Assembly: GCA_963813635.1 (NCBI GenBank)
Contig: CAWEZO010000007.1
Location: 434,001-498,000, forward strand
Source of the DNA: JBBRZM01 sp963813635
GTDB lineage: Bacteria > Actinomycetota > Acidimicrobiia > IMCC26256 > JBBRZM01
Reading direction: 5' to 3'
Length of the DNA: 64,000 nucleotides
The notes under the pieces were generated by a model. The model worked only from the letters and a program-made list of their open reading frames with translations, did not search any database and had not been told where the DNA came from. Positions 26,729-36,411 of the stretch are shown piece after piece (positions within the stretch are counted from its first letter, which is position 1; every line of letters begins with the position of its first letter). A program made the translations under genes and the position numbers.

Positions 26729-27035
26729 ATGCTGCGGGGCCGCCCGACCGCTTTGCCCTTCCGCGAATGTTTGGGTTCGTCAAAGGCTGTTTGACGTACG
26801 CAGGTCGACCGGTGATCGGTTACTCCACCAAGACCGCGACGCTGTCCGGATCGTTCCTCTCGGCGACCGGGTCGGGACCATGCACGGCGGGGCTGAGCCC
26901 GGGTGACCACTACGAGATGGAGGTCAAGCTGTTCGAAACCAACGATTCGGTCAACGGTCTCTGGGTGGAGAACGATCACTTCACCCACCGATCGGCACCG
27001 GAGTCAAGGGAGCTGCCGCGCGGCGAGCGAGTCGC
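26729..27035 (+). other. Unassigned region with an orphan coding fragment
   Basis: Between the cysN remnant and the proS promoter. An open frame from the ATG at 26767 reads FVKGCLTYAGRPVIGYSTKT, then TATLSGSFLSATGSGPC and YEMEVKLFETNDSVNGLW. It looks like a real beta-rich, possibly secreted protein and its DNA is less GC-rich than the surroundings, but I do not recognise the family. It has no stop before proS and is probably a fragment. Confidence 0.35.
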
Positions 27036-27041
27036 TAGCCT
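27036..27041 (+). promoter_or_regulatory. Leaderless -10 box, proS
   Basis: TAGCCT, then 6 nt, then the ATG at 27048, without a ribosome binding site. Confidence 0.5.
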
Positions 27042-27047
27042 CCGCAC

Positions 27048-28782
27048 ATGCGGATGTCCCAGCTGTTCCTGCGCACGCTGCGCGACGACCCGGCCGACGC
27101 CGAGGTCGACAGCCATCGGCTGCTCGTGCGGGGCGGGTACATCCGCAAGGTCGCGTCGGGCATCTACTCGTGGCTGCCGCTCGGCAACCGGGTGCTGCGC
27201 AGGGTCGAGCAGATCGTGCGCGAGGAGATGGACGCCGCCGGCGGCGCAGGAGCTGTTGCTGCCGATCGTGCAGCCGCTCGAGCTGTGGGAGCGCACCGGC
27301 CGCGACGCCGCGTACGGGCCGATGATGTTCCGGCTCGAGGACCGCAAGGAGACCGGCTTCTGCCTCTCGCCGACGGCGGAGGAGGTCGATCACGACCACT
27401 GGTCGCGGGCGAGTACTCGAGCTACCGCGACCTGCCGGTGAACCTGTACCAGATCAACTGGAAGTACCGCGACGAGCTGCGGCCGCGCTTCGGGCTGCTG
27501 CGGGCGCGCGAGTTCCTGATGAAGGACGCGTACTCCTTCGACGTCGACCTCGACGGCCTGGCCAGGCAGCGTACGACGCGATGTACGAGGCGTACGCGAA
27601 GGTCTTCACCCGCTGCGGGCTCACGTTCCGGTCGGTGAAGGCGCAGTCGGGCGAGATCGGCGGCGACACGAGCCAGGAGTTCATGGCGGTCGCCGCGGTC
27701 GGTGAGGACGACGTTCGTGTGGTGCGAGCACTGCGACTACGCCGCCAACACCGAGGCCGCGACGCGGCAGGAGCCGACCGGCGAGCAGACGGCGGTGCCG
27801 CGCGAACGCGCCGCGAACGCGAAGCGTGCACACGCCCGACCTGCCCGGGATCGACGGCGTCGCCAAGCATCTCGGGACGCAGCCGAACCGGCTGCTGAAG
27901 TGCATCGCGTTCGACGTCGACGGCGAGCTCGGTCTCGCGCTCGTGCCCGGCGACCGCGAGGTCAACGAGTTCGCGCTCGAGCGCGCCGTCGCTCCCCGGT
28001 CAGGCCGTGCGCTCTACACCGACGACGACTTCGCCGCGCACCCCGAGCTCCCGAAGGGCTACATCGGCCCCGACTTCGCGGGCGCCAGCGTGGTCGTCGC
28101 CGACTCCGTCGGTCCGCGCGCCGCCATCGTGGGTCACCGGCGCGAACGAGGCCGACCATCACGTGACGCGACACGGTGCTCGGTCGCGACTTCACGTCGA
28201 CACGTGGGCCGAGATCGTCGTGGTCGAGCCGGGCGATCCCTGCCCGAACTGCGGCGCAGCCGCTGCGCATCGACCGCGGCATCGAGGTCGGCCACGTCTT
28301 CCAGCTCGGCACCAAGTACACCGAGGCGCTCGGCGCGCCGCTACACCGACGAGGACGGCGAGCAGCACCCGATGGTGATGGGTTGCTACGGCATCGGGGT
28401 CATCCGGATCGTCGCCGCGGTCGTCGAGGAGCACCACGACGAGCAACGGCATCGCGTGGCCGCTGCCCTCGCGCCGTTCGACGTGCACGTGATCGTGCTG
28501 CCCGGCGAGGGCGACACCGCCGGCGAGGTCCGGAAGCCGCGACGCGCTCGTCGACGAGCTCGCGCCGGCGGTCTCGACCGTGCTCTACGACGACCGCGAC
28601 GCGAGGCCGGGCGTGAAGTTCGCCGACGCCGATCTCCTCGGCATGCCGGTGCAGCTCATCGTCGGCGCCAAGGGCCTGGCGCGCGGCATCGTCGAGCGCA
28701 AGGTGCGCGCGACGGGCGAGCGCGACGAGCTCCCGCTCGACGGCGTCGTCGCCGCGCTCGCCGGCGCGCTCGTGACGCATGA
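27048..28782 (+). CDS. proS: Proline--tRNA ligase (about ten frameshifts)
   Basis: About 578 residues after correction. Class II aminoacyl-tRNA synthetase charging tRNA-Pro. The start MRMSQLFLRTLRDDPADAEV and GYIRKVASGIYSWLPLGNRVL is motif-1 typical; QELLLPIVQPLELWERTGR, LSPTAEEV, YQINWKYRDELRPRFGLLR (motif 2) and FLMKDAYSFDVD follow; the editing domain is partly seen (LPGIDGVAKHLG); motif 3 is VMGCYGIGVIRI and the anticodon domain has FDVHVIVLPG. The frame changes near 27243, 27390, 27565, 27710, 27820, 28135, 28165, 28258, 28345 and 28540. An essential gene so disrupted must be intact in the cell; the exact stop is uncertain by a few codons. Confidence 0.9.
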
Positions 28783-29869
28783 CGCTGCCCGTGATGCCGC
28801 CGGTGTCGCCGATGCTCGCGAAGCTGGCGCGCGAGCTGCCGACGGCGACCAGTGGGCTGTACGAGCCGAAGTGGGACGGCTTCCGCTGCATCGTCTTCCG
28901 CGACGGCGACGACATCGAGCTCGGCAGCCGCAACGAGCGGCCGCTCACCCGCTACTTCCCGGAGCTCGTCGAGCCGCTGCGCGCCGCGCTGCCCGACCGG
29001 GCGGTCGTCGACGGCGAGATCGTGATCATGACCGACGCACGGGCTCGACTTCGACCTGCTCTCGCTGCGCATCCATCCCGCGGCGAGCCGCGTCGACGAT
29101 GCTCGCGGCCGAGACGCCGGCGTCGTTCGTGGCGTTCGACCTGCTCGCGGTCGGCGACGAGGACCTGCGCGAGCACCCGTTCGCGGAGCGCCGGGCCGCG
29201 CTCGAGGCGATGCTCGGCACGGCGACGTCGCCCGTCCACCTCACGCCCGCGTCGACCGCGATCCCGCGGTCGCGGCGCAGTGGTTCGACCGGTTCGAGGG
29301 CGCCGGGCTCGACGGTGTCGTCGCCAAGCCGCTCGACGGCGCGTACCGCGAGGGCGAGCGCAGGATGCTCAAGGTGAAGCACCTGCGCACCGCGACTGCG
29401 TGGTCGCCGGCTTCCGCACGCACAAGGACGGCAAGGGCGTCGGCTCGCTGCTGCTCGGCCTCTACGACGACGACGGCACGCTGCATCACGTCGGGGTCGC
29501 GTCGAGCTTCGCGGCGCCGAGCGCACGCGAGCTCGTCGACGAGCTCGAGCCGTACCGCGCCGACGCGCTCGAGGATCACCCGTGGCGCGACTGGGCCGAG
29601 TTCGGCGGCGGCGATCCCGACGAACCGGCGATCCGGCCAGCGCATGCCGGGCGCGCCGAGCCGGTGGAACGCGAAGAAGGACATGTCGTGGGAGCCGCTG
29701 CGCATCGAGCTGGTCGCCGAGGTCGCGTACGAGCACCTGCAGGGCGACCGGTTCCGGCACACGGCGCGGTTCCAGCGCTGGCGCCCCGACCGCGACCCGT
29801 CCTCGTGCACGCTACGAGCAGCTCGAGACCCCCGTCCCGACCGAGCTCGAGGAAGTCTTCGGCAAGTAG
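28779..29869 (+). CDS. ATP-dependent DNA ligase, LigC/LigD type (about six frameshifts)
   Basis: About 362 residues. Nucleotidyltransferase motifs are in order: motif I KWDGFR with the Lys nucleophile, SRNERPLTRYFPEL, motif III VVDGEIV, FVAFDLLA, motif IV GLDGVVAK and motif V LKVKHLRT, then an OB-fold with GVGSLLLGLYDDDG and FRHTARFQRWRPDRDP. Such ligases seal nicks in non-homologous end joining or base repair. The convergent neighbour encodes the matching polymerase domain, so the pair resembles a split LigD. No ku gene is in the window. The frame changes near 29037, 29100, 29265, 29395, 29637 and 29811. Confidence 0.86.
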
Positions 29870-29875
29870 ACGGAG

Positions 29876-30901
29876 TCAGGTCTTCTTCGTCTTCTTCTTC
29901 GCCTGGCTCGGCTGCACGCGTTTCGGCTCGCCGGGCATCTTCGGGAAGTTCGGTGGCCACGGCTCGTCGCCCAGGCCCTCCGCTCGTCGCGCGCCGCGAG
30001 GTCGAGCAGCGGCTCGAGCGAGTACGCGACGTCGTCGATCGCGGCCGACGGGTCACCGACCGACGCGTACCGCGCCGGTACCGTCGCGAGCGTCAGGTCG
30101 CCCGGGTCCGCGTCGGCCAGCTCGTCCCAGGTGAGCGGGCACGACACCCGACCCTCGGCGTTGCTGCGCACCGAGTAGGCCGAGGCGACGGTGCGGTCAC
30201 GGGCGTTCTGGTTGTAGTCGATGAACACCTTCTCGCCCCGCTCCTCCTTCCACCACTTCGACGTCGCGAGCGCCGGCATCCTTGCGCTCGACGGCCCGGC
30301 CGAGCGCGAGCGCCGCGCGTCGCACCTCGAGGAAGTCCCAGCGGGGCTCGATCCGGACGTTGACGTGGATGCCACGCGACCCCGAGGTCTTCGGGAAAGC
30401 CGACGAGGTCGTGCTCGTCGAGCACCTCGTGGACGGCCGCGGCGACGTCTCGGACCATCGAGTAGGGCACGCCGGGCTGCGGATCGAGGTCGACCCGCAG
30501 CTCGTCGGGGTGGTCGACGTCGTCGCGCCGCACCGTCCACGGGTTGAGGTCGAGGCAACCGAGGTTGACCGCCCACACGACGTGGGCGACGTCGATCGGG
30601 CACAGCTCGTCGGCCGAGCGCCCGCTCGGGAAGGTGACCATGCACGGTCTCGAGCCACTCGGGCCGGTTCGCCGGCACCCGCTTCTGGAAGAACGGCTCG
30701 CCGGTGGCGCCGTCGGGAAACCGCTTCAGCACCGTCGGGCGTTCGTACGCGCCGCGCAGCGGCGCCGTCGCCGACGGCCAGGTAGTACCGGGCGAGGTCG
30801 AGCTTGGTCTCGCCCCGGGCCGGGAAGAAGACTTTGTCGGGATTCGTGATCCGGACGGTGTGCCCGGCCACCTCGAGCTCGACTGCCTCCGGCTTTGCCA
30901 T
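29876..30901 (-). CDS. LigD-type primase-polymerase domain protein (about five frameshifts)
   Basis: About 340 residues. Primase/polymerase of the archaeo-eukaryotic type used in bacterial end joining. It opens VRITNPDKVFFPARGETKLDL, continues EPFFQKRVPANRPEWLETV and VAHVVWAVNLGCLDLNPW; the catalytic DxD is in LRVDLDPQPG, with TSGSRGIHVNVRI and KVFIDYNQNARDRTVASAYS after it. The tail is Lys/Thr-rich. The stop lies 6 bp from the stop of the convergent ligase gene. ATG start 7 nt behind a TAGCGT -10 box, so probably leaderless. Confidence 0.86.
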
Positions 30902-30908
30902 CGTGCGC

Positions 30909-30914
30909 ACGCTA
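30909..30914 (-). promoter_or_regulatory. Leaderless -10 box, LigD-type polymerase
   Basis: TAGCGT on the minus strand, then 7 nt, then the ATG at 30901. Confidence 0.45.
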
Positions 30915-30947
30915 CGCCGCGGCCCGGACTTACCGGAAGGTGTTCGA

Positions 30948-31072
30948 TATACTTGCTTGGTTCGGCCGGGACCATCCGGCCTCGCCCCGTGTCGCGGAGA
31001 CGTGGGCGTAAGCCCACGTTTTTTCTTGACCGGAGCCGGGCCATTGAAATGCGAATGAGGAGGTGAGCGGGC
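30948..31072 (+). promoter_or_regulatory. rimP-nusA leader with promoter and attenuator
   Basis: A TATACT -10 box at 30948-30953, then a hairpin at 30964-30981 (GGCCGG / CCGGCC), then an intrinsic terminator at 31000-31024, then GAGGAGG at 31057-31063 and the rimP ATG at 31073. No plus-strand gene ends upstream that could need this terminator, so read-through control of the rimP-nusA-infB operon is likely. Confidence 0.65.
31000..31024 (+). terminator. Intrinsic terminator in the rimP leader
   Basis: Stem CGTGGGC / GCCCACG, loop GTAA, directly followed by six T. This is a textbook rho-independent terminator, rare in this GC-rich window. Confidence 0.85.
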
Positions 31073-31580
31073 ATGACAGAGCGGATCGACACCATCGCCG
31101 GAGCGCTCGCGCCTGTCCTCGAGCCGCTCGGCCTCGAGCTCTTCGACGTGGAGCTCACGGGCACCGGGCGCGCGGCCGTCCTCAAGGTGCTCGTCGACCG
31201 CGACGGCGGTGTCGACCTCGACACGATCACCGCCGCGACGCAGGCACTGTCACCCGTTCTCGATGCCCACGACGTCGTCGCGGGCCCCGTACGCGCTCGA
31301 AGTCAGCAGCCCCGGGCTCGAGCGCCCGCTGCGCCGGCGCGAGCACTTTGTACGGGCCATCGGCGCGACTGTGAGCGTGAAGCACCGGATCGCGGACGGC
31401 AGCGTGGTGCGCGAGCGCGGCACGCTCACCGCGGCCGATGCGGTGCAGATCACCGTCGAGACCGACGGCGCGCCGCAAGCGATCACGTACGACGACATCG
31501 TGCAGGCGCGCACCGTCTTCGACTGGGGCCCCGCGCCCAAACCCGGCAAGGCGAAGCATCAACAAAAGGCTTCCCGATGA
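31073..31580 (+). CDS. rimP: Ribosome maturation factor RimP (one frameshift)
   Basis: About 168 residues. It assists 30S subunit assembly. The N-terminal domain reads ALAPVLEPLGLELFDVELTG and LKVLVDRDGGVDLDTI; the diagnostic YALEVSSPGLERPLRR follows, then the SH3-like C-terminal domain. One extra base near 31285 (between VAG and PYALEV) shifts the frame. ATG with a strong GAGGAGG ribosome binding site. It leads the rimP-nusA-ylxR-infB operon and overlaps nusA by 4 nt. Confidence 0.93.
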
Positions 31581-32902
31581 ACTCAGAGATGATGGAGGCG
31601 CTCGAGAACATCGAGCGCGAGAAGGGCATCTCGATCGAGATCATGCTCGAGGCGTTGGCCAACGCACTCGTGACCGCGTACAAGCGGCTGCCAACGTCGG
31701 CCGAGGAAGCACTGGTCGAGATCGACATCGAGACCGGTGACATCAAGGTCATCGCCCAGGAGCTCGACGAGGACGGCCAGGTCGTTCGCGAGTGGGACGA
31801 CACCCCCGACGACTTCGGACGCATCGCAGCGCAGACCGCCAAGCAGGTGATCCTGCAGCGCATCCGCGAAGCGGAACGCGAGATGAAATACGAGGAGTAC
31901 GCGGGCCGCGAGGGCGACATCGTCACCGGCATCATCCAGCAGACCGACGCCCGGTACACCCTCCTCGACCTCGGTCGGGTCGAGGCGCTGCTGCCGCAGG
32001 CCGAGCAGGTGCAAAACGAGCGCTACGACCACGGCAGCCGGCTCAAGGCGTACATCGTCGAGGTCCGCAAGACGGCGAAGGGTCCGCAGATCGTGGTGTC
32101 GCGCACGCACCCCGGTCTCGTGAAGCGACTGTTCGAGCTCGAAGTGCCCGAGATCGTCGACGGTGTCGTCGAGCTGAAGGCGATCGCACGCGAGCCGGGT
32201 CATCGCACGAAGCTCGCGGTCGCATCCAACGACAACAACGTCGATCCGGTGGGCGCTTGCGTGGGTGCACGCGGTTCGCGCGTCCGCATGGTCGTCAACG
32301 AGCTGCGCGGCGAGAAGGTCGACATCGTGCCGTACAGCGACAACCCGCAGGAGTTCGTGATGAAGGCGCTCGCGCCGGCGCGCGTGCGTGAGGTGCGCAT
32401 CCATCCGGATACGGGCACTGCCGAGGTCATCGTGCCCGACTTCCAACTGTCGCTCGCGATCGGCAAGGAAGGACAGAACGCGCGGCTCGCCGCCCGGCTC
32501 ACCGGTTGGCGCGTCGACATCAAGAGCGAGGCGCAGCTCGCCGAGGAAGAAACCGGCGGGGGCGTCGAGTACGCCGAAGGCGAGTGGGTCCAGAGCGCGA
32601 CCGGCGAGCTCGTGTGGCAGCCGGCCGAGGGCGGCGAGGCGATCTCGGCTGCAGCCGCCGGCTACGCCGCTCCCGATGCGGCGGGTGCGGTCACGACCGA
32701 GCCCGTGGTGCCGGCGGCCGCGAACGCCGCCGAGCCGGCCGAAGACGCGCCCGTCGTGCTCGACGAGGAAGTTGCGGCGGTCCCTGACTCTCCGGACGCA
32801 AGATCCGAGCTGCCCGCCGGTGAGGCAACCGACGACACTGCGGCCCCCGCTGCGGAGGCCGCGGTCGACGCCGGCTCGGCGCGTGACGGAGGAGGCGACT
32901 GA
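31577..32902 (+). CDS. nusA: Transcription termination/antitermination protein NusA
   Basis: 441 residues. NusA binds RNA polymerase and RNA and modulates pausing, termination and antitermination. The N-terminal domain (MMEALENIEREKGISIEIMLEALANAL, shown here in part as the start) is followed by an S1 domain (EGDIVTGIIQQ), and two KH domains (VGACVGARGSRVRMVVNELRG; LAIGKEGQNARLAARLTGW). The last 110 residues are an acidic Ala/Pro-rich tail beyond the usual actinobacterial end. ATGA overlap with rimP; its stop is overlapped by the CTG start of ylxR. Frame intact. Its own leader carries a terminator, a natural place for feedback. Confidence 0.95.
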   Translation: MNSEMMEALENIEREKGISIEIMLEALANALVTAYKRLPTSAEEALVEIDIETGDIKVIAQELDEDGQVVREWDDTPDDFGRIAAQTAKQVILQRIREAEREMKYEEYAGREGDIVTGIIQQTDARYTLLDLGRVEALLPQAEQVQNERYDHGSRLKAYIVEVRKTAKGPQIVVSRTHPGLVKRLFELEVPEIVDGVVELKAIAREPGHRTKLAVASNDNNVDPVGACVGARGSRVRMVVNELRGEKVDIVPYSDNPQEFVMKALAPARVREVRIHPDTGTAEVIVPDFQLSLAIGKEGQNARLAARLTGWRVDIKSEAQLAEEETGGGVEYAEGEWVQSATGELVWQPAEGGEAISAAAAGYAAPDAAGAVTTEPVVPAAANAAEPAEDAPVVLDEEVAAVPDSPDARSELPAGEATDDTAAPAAEAAVDAGSARDGGGD

Positions 32903-33150
32903 CGCTGGCCCGCCGCCGCACATGCGTCGGTTGCCGGCGCACAGCCGACCCGTCCGAGCTGCAACGCATCGCCCGGCGGCCCGACGGCTCCCTTGGAGCG
33001 GGCCCCGGATCCGGCCGCGGCGCATGGTTGTGTGCCGGGTCGCTAGCGTGCACGGAGCAGGCGTTGCGGCGACAGGCATTGAGCCGGGCGCTGCGGAGTC
33101 CGATTACCGCCACTGAGCAGGAATGGTTACGCGCGACAATGTCCCGATGA
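32899..33150 (+). CDS. YlxR family (DUF448) RNA-binding protein, CTG start
   Basis: 83 residues between nusA and infB, where ylxR normally lies. It has RRRTCVGCRRTADPSELQRI, a Gly-rich GAGPGSGRGAWLC and the tail ALRRQALSRALR. The family is a small nucleic-acid-binding protein; in some bacteria it acts as a regulator or RNase P partner. No ATG, GTG or TTG precedes the conserved Cys motif after the in-frame stop at 32884. The only candidate starts are CTG at 32899 or 32905, behind GGAGGAGG. CTG at 32899 overlaps the nusA stop (CTGA), matching the ATGA/GTGA/TTGA coupling seen elsewhere. Confidence 0.85.
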   Translation: MTLARRRTCVGCRRTADPSELQRIARRPDGSLGAGPGSGRGAWLCAGSLACTEQALRRQALSRALRSPITATEQEWLRATMSR

Positions 33151-33236
33151 ACGGCTGATCACGGCGGTCGGGACCGCCGGAGAAGCTGAGTGCGCCCGAG
33201 TGGCGCGAGCGACGACGACGAAGGCGAGCAAGGGTC

Positions 33237-35919
33237 TTGGCCACCAAGAAAATCCGGGTCTACGAGCTGGCGAGAGAGTTGGGCGTGGAGAACCACGTCG
33301 TGCTCGAGCTCGCCGAAGAGCTCCGCATCGGGGTCAAGAGCCACTCTTCGAGCATCGAAGATCCACAGGCCGACCGGGTGCGCCGGCTCGCCGACTCCAA
33401 GGGCCTGCGGCGCGAGCCGGTCGTCGAGGAGCCCAAGCCGGCGAAGGCAGCGCCGGCCAAGGCCGCGCCCAAGAAGGCGAAGCCCGCCACTGACAAGCCC
33501 GCACCCGACGGCGACACCGTCACCCCGGCGGAGCCTGAGCCGATGCCCCTGCCGCCGCACCGGGTGGTGCGCTCCACCGGCGGCATCCCCGAACCCGAGC
33601 GCGCGCCGATGCCGGCGCCGCCGCCGCACCGCGCGACCGGAGTCCCGGCCCGGGAGCCGTCGGCCGAACAACCCGCTGCGGCCGCGACCGATGCGCCGGC
33701 CGCCGCGCCCGACACCGCGGCCAGTCCGATCCCGCCCCCGCCCGGTGGTGGCCGTCCGATCCCGCCCCCGCCCGGCCAGCGCACGCCACCCGGTCGGCCC
33801 GGCGGCGCGGGTCCTCGCGCACCGGCAGTGGTCCGCCGCGCACCGGTGGCTTCACGCCCCGCCCGAATGCCGGTGGCGGATTCCCCCGCGCACCGGCGCG
33901 CCCGGTGGCGGCCCCGGCGGTCGCCCCGGTGGCGGTCCCGGTGGCGGCCCCGGCGGACGCGGCGGTCCCGGTGGTGGCCCCGGCGGTCGTGGCCGCCCCG
34001 GCGGACCGCAGGGCCAGCGCCCGCGGCGCAAGAAGCGGCGCCGCCGCAACCTGGAGGAGCTCGGGCCGGCGTCGATGCCCACGCTCACGCCGCTCGACGC
34101 GCCGGTGCCCGAGGGCGAGATCGTCGTGCAGCGCGGCAGCACGATTCAAGAGCTCGCGCCCAAGCTCAACCGCACGACGGCCGACCTTGTCCGCCTGCTC
34201 TTCGACGCGGGCGAGATGGTCACCGGCACGCAGTCGCTCGCCGACGAGATGATCGAGCTCATCGCCGAGACGCTCGGCGCCGAGGTGCTGCTCGTCGAGC
34301 CCGGCCAGGAAGCCGAGCTCGAGCTGCAGGCGCTCCTCGGTGACGACGACGAAGAGGAAGACGAGGCGCTGCTCGAGCCGCGCGCGCCGATCGTCACCGT
34401 GATGGGCCACGTCGACCACGGCAAGACGACGCTGCTCGACACGATCCGCTCGGCCAACGTGGTCGCAGGCGAAGCGGGTGGGATCACACAGCACATCGGC
34501 GCGTACCAGATCGAGCGCAACGACCGCACGATCACGTTCATCGACACGCCCGGTCACGAGGCGTTCACCGCGATGCGGGCGCGCGGCGCGCAGGCGACCG
34601 ATATCGCGGTACTGGTTGTCGCGGCCGACGACGGCGTGATGCCGCAAACCGTCGAGGCGATCAACCACGCCCGCGCCGCCGAGGTTCCGATCATCGTTGC
34701 GATCACCAAGATCGACCGCGACAACGCCGACACCAGCCGTGTGCGCCAGCAGCTCGTGGAGCAGGAGCTCGTGCCCGAGGCGTGGGGTGGCAACACCATC
34801 GTCAACGAGGTGTCGGCGCCGCAGGGGTTGGGTGTCGAAGAGCTGCTCGACGCCATCATCCTCGTCGCCGATCTCGAGGAGCCGCCGCTGGCCGCCAACC
34901 GGAAGGCACCGGCTCGTGCGTTCGTGCTCGAGTCCAACCTCGATCCCGGGCGCGGCCCGGTCGTCACCGCCCTCATCGACACCGGCACGCTCCGCGTCGG
35001 CGACCCGGTGGTCGCGGGTGGGGGCTGGGGCAAGGTGCGGGCGCTGTTCGACGAGCACGGCAACTCGGTCATCGAGGCCGGTCCGTCGATGCCGGTCGAA
35101 GTGCTCGGTCTCGACGACGTTCCCCTCGCAGGCGACGAGCTGCGGGTGGCACCCGACGACAAGACCGCACGCATCGTGGCCGAAGCCCGCGCCCACCGGC
35201 GCCGGACTGCGAGCCTCGCGCATCCCATGTCGCTCGCCGGCGGTGCCCGCCTCGAAGACATCTTCGCCATGGTGCAGCGGGGCGAGGTCGCCACCCTCAA
35301 CCTCATTCTCAAGGCCGACGTGCACGGCTCACTGGAGGCCGTCACCGAATCGTTGCGCAAGCTCGACCAGGAGCACGAGGAAGTCCGCCTGTCGTTCGTG
35401 CTGCGCGGGGTCGGTGGCATCACCGAGTCGGATATCAACCTCGCGGCGGTGTCCAACGCCACCGTCGTCGGCTTCAACGTGCGTCCCGACCGCAAGGCAC
35501 GTGAGCTCGCGGAGACCCAGGGCGTCGATCTGCGCTTGTACGAGGTGATCTACAAGGTCCTCGAAGACGTGCAGTCCGCGCTGATCGGCATGCTCAAGCC
35601 CGAGTTTGTGGAGGCCGTCACCGGCGAAGCCGAGGTGCGCGAGGTCTTCTCGGTACCGCGCGTCGGCAAGGTGGCCGGTTGCTACGTGCGTGAGGGCACG
35701 ATCACCCGGGGCTCGAAGGTGCGGTTCCTGCGCGACGGCACCGTCATCTGGAACGGCGCGATCTCTTCGCTGAAGCGATTCAAGGACGATGCGCGCGAGG
35801 TGCAGTCGGGGTTCGAGTGCGGCATCGGCTTGGAGAATTACCAGGATCTCAAGCCGGGCGACGTGATCGAGACGTACGAGGTCAAGGAGATCGCGCGCAC
35901 TGCGCCCGGCGCGTCCTGA
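33237..35919 (+). CDS. infB: Translation initiation factor IF-2 (two indels in the linker)
   Basis: About 894 residues. The GTPase places initiator tRNA on the 30S subunit. Residues 1-55 are the N-terminal helix domain (KKIRVYELARELGVE, VKSHSSSIEDPQADR). A Pro/Ala/Gly/Arg-rich linker follows (GGGPGG repeats). The G domain has G1 GHVDHGKT, G3 DTPGHE and G4 reading TKID where NKID is usual. The C-terminal domains end QDLKPGDVIETYEVKEI. The start is a TTG. Two missing G within CCGGG runs, near 33815 and 33896, explain the frame change in the linker. Confidence 0.93.
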
Positions 35920-35945
35920 TCCGAGCGTCGACGAGGGAGCGTTTG

Positions 35946-36363
35946 ATGCGGAACCGTCCGCTCGTCTTGATCCTCGCTGTGACGTGTGCAGATCCACTTG
36001 GTTCACGAGTCCGGCGACCACAAGTTCGCCGCGGTCGGATTGTTCGTCGAGATCGGAGCCGACAACCTCGCGCTCGCACCGATTGTCGCCGCCATCCCCG
36101 CCCCGGGGGAGCAGCCGAAGGCGACGAGCGCCGACGTCGACCTCTCGAAAGTCGTGCCCACCGACACCAAGGCGCATCGCTGCAACGGGTCGCTCACCAC
36201 GCCACCCTGCACCGAAGGCATCACATGGATCGTCTTTGCGACGCCGATCACGCTCGGAGCCGACCAGGTTCAGGCCCTGCTCGCGACGACGCAGCAGCCG
36301 AGCAACCGTCCCGTCCAGCCGCTGAACGGTCGCCGCATCGAGCAGGTGGCCGCGCAGCCGTGA
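35946..36363 (+). pseudogene. Alpha-carbonic anhydrase remnant with internal deletion
   Basis: An ATG at 35946 begins a signal-peptide-like MRNRPLVLILAVTC. After some 14 codons the DNA jumps, in another frame, to the last 120 residues of an alpha-type carbonic anhydrase: QIHLVHESGDHKFAAVGLF, NGSLTTPPCTEGITWIV and NRPVQPLNGRRIEQ. The middle of the protein, including the HxH pair of zinc ligands, is missing; only the third ligand His in QIHLVH is left. It cannot be an active enzyme. It lies between infB and DUF503, where no gene is expected. Confidence 0.8.
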
Positions 36364-36411
36364 CCGCAGCCCGAGTGCCGCAACGCGTACTGGAGCCGTA
36401 ACAATGGTGAC

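Noticed and set aside
24549..30901. Programmed +1 frameshifting as the cause of the many frame changes
   Set aside because: There is no common slippery site or stop codon context, several genes would need five to ten events, and missing bases also occur. Assembly error is simpler.
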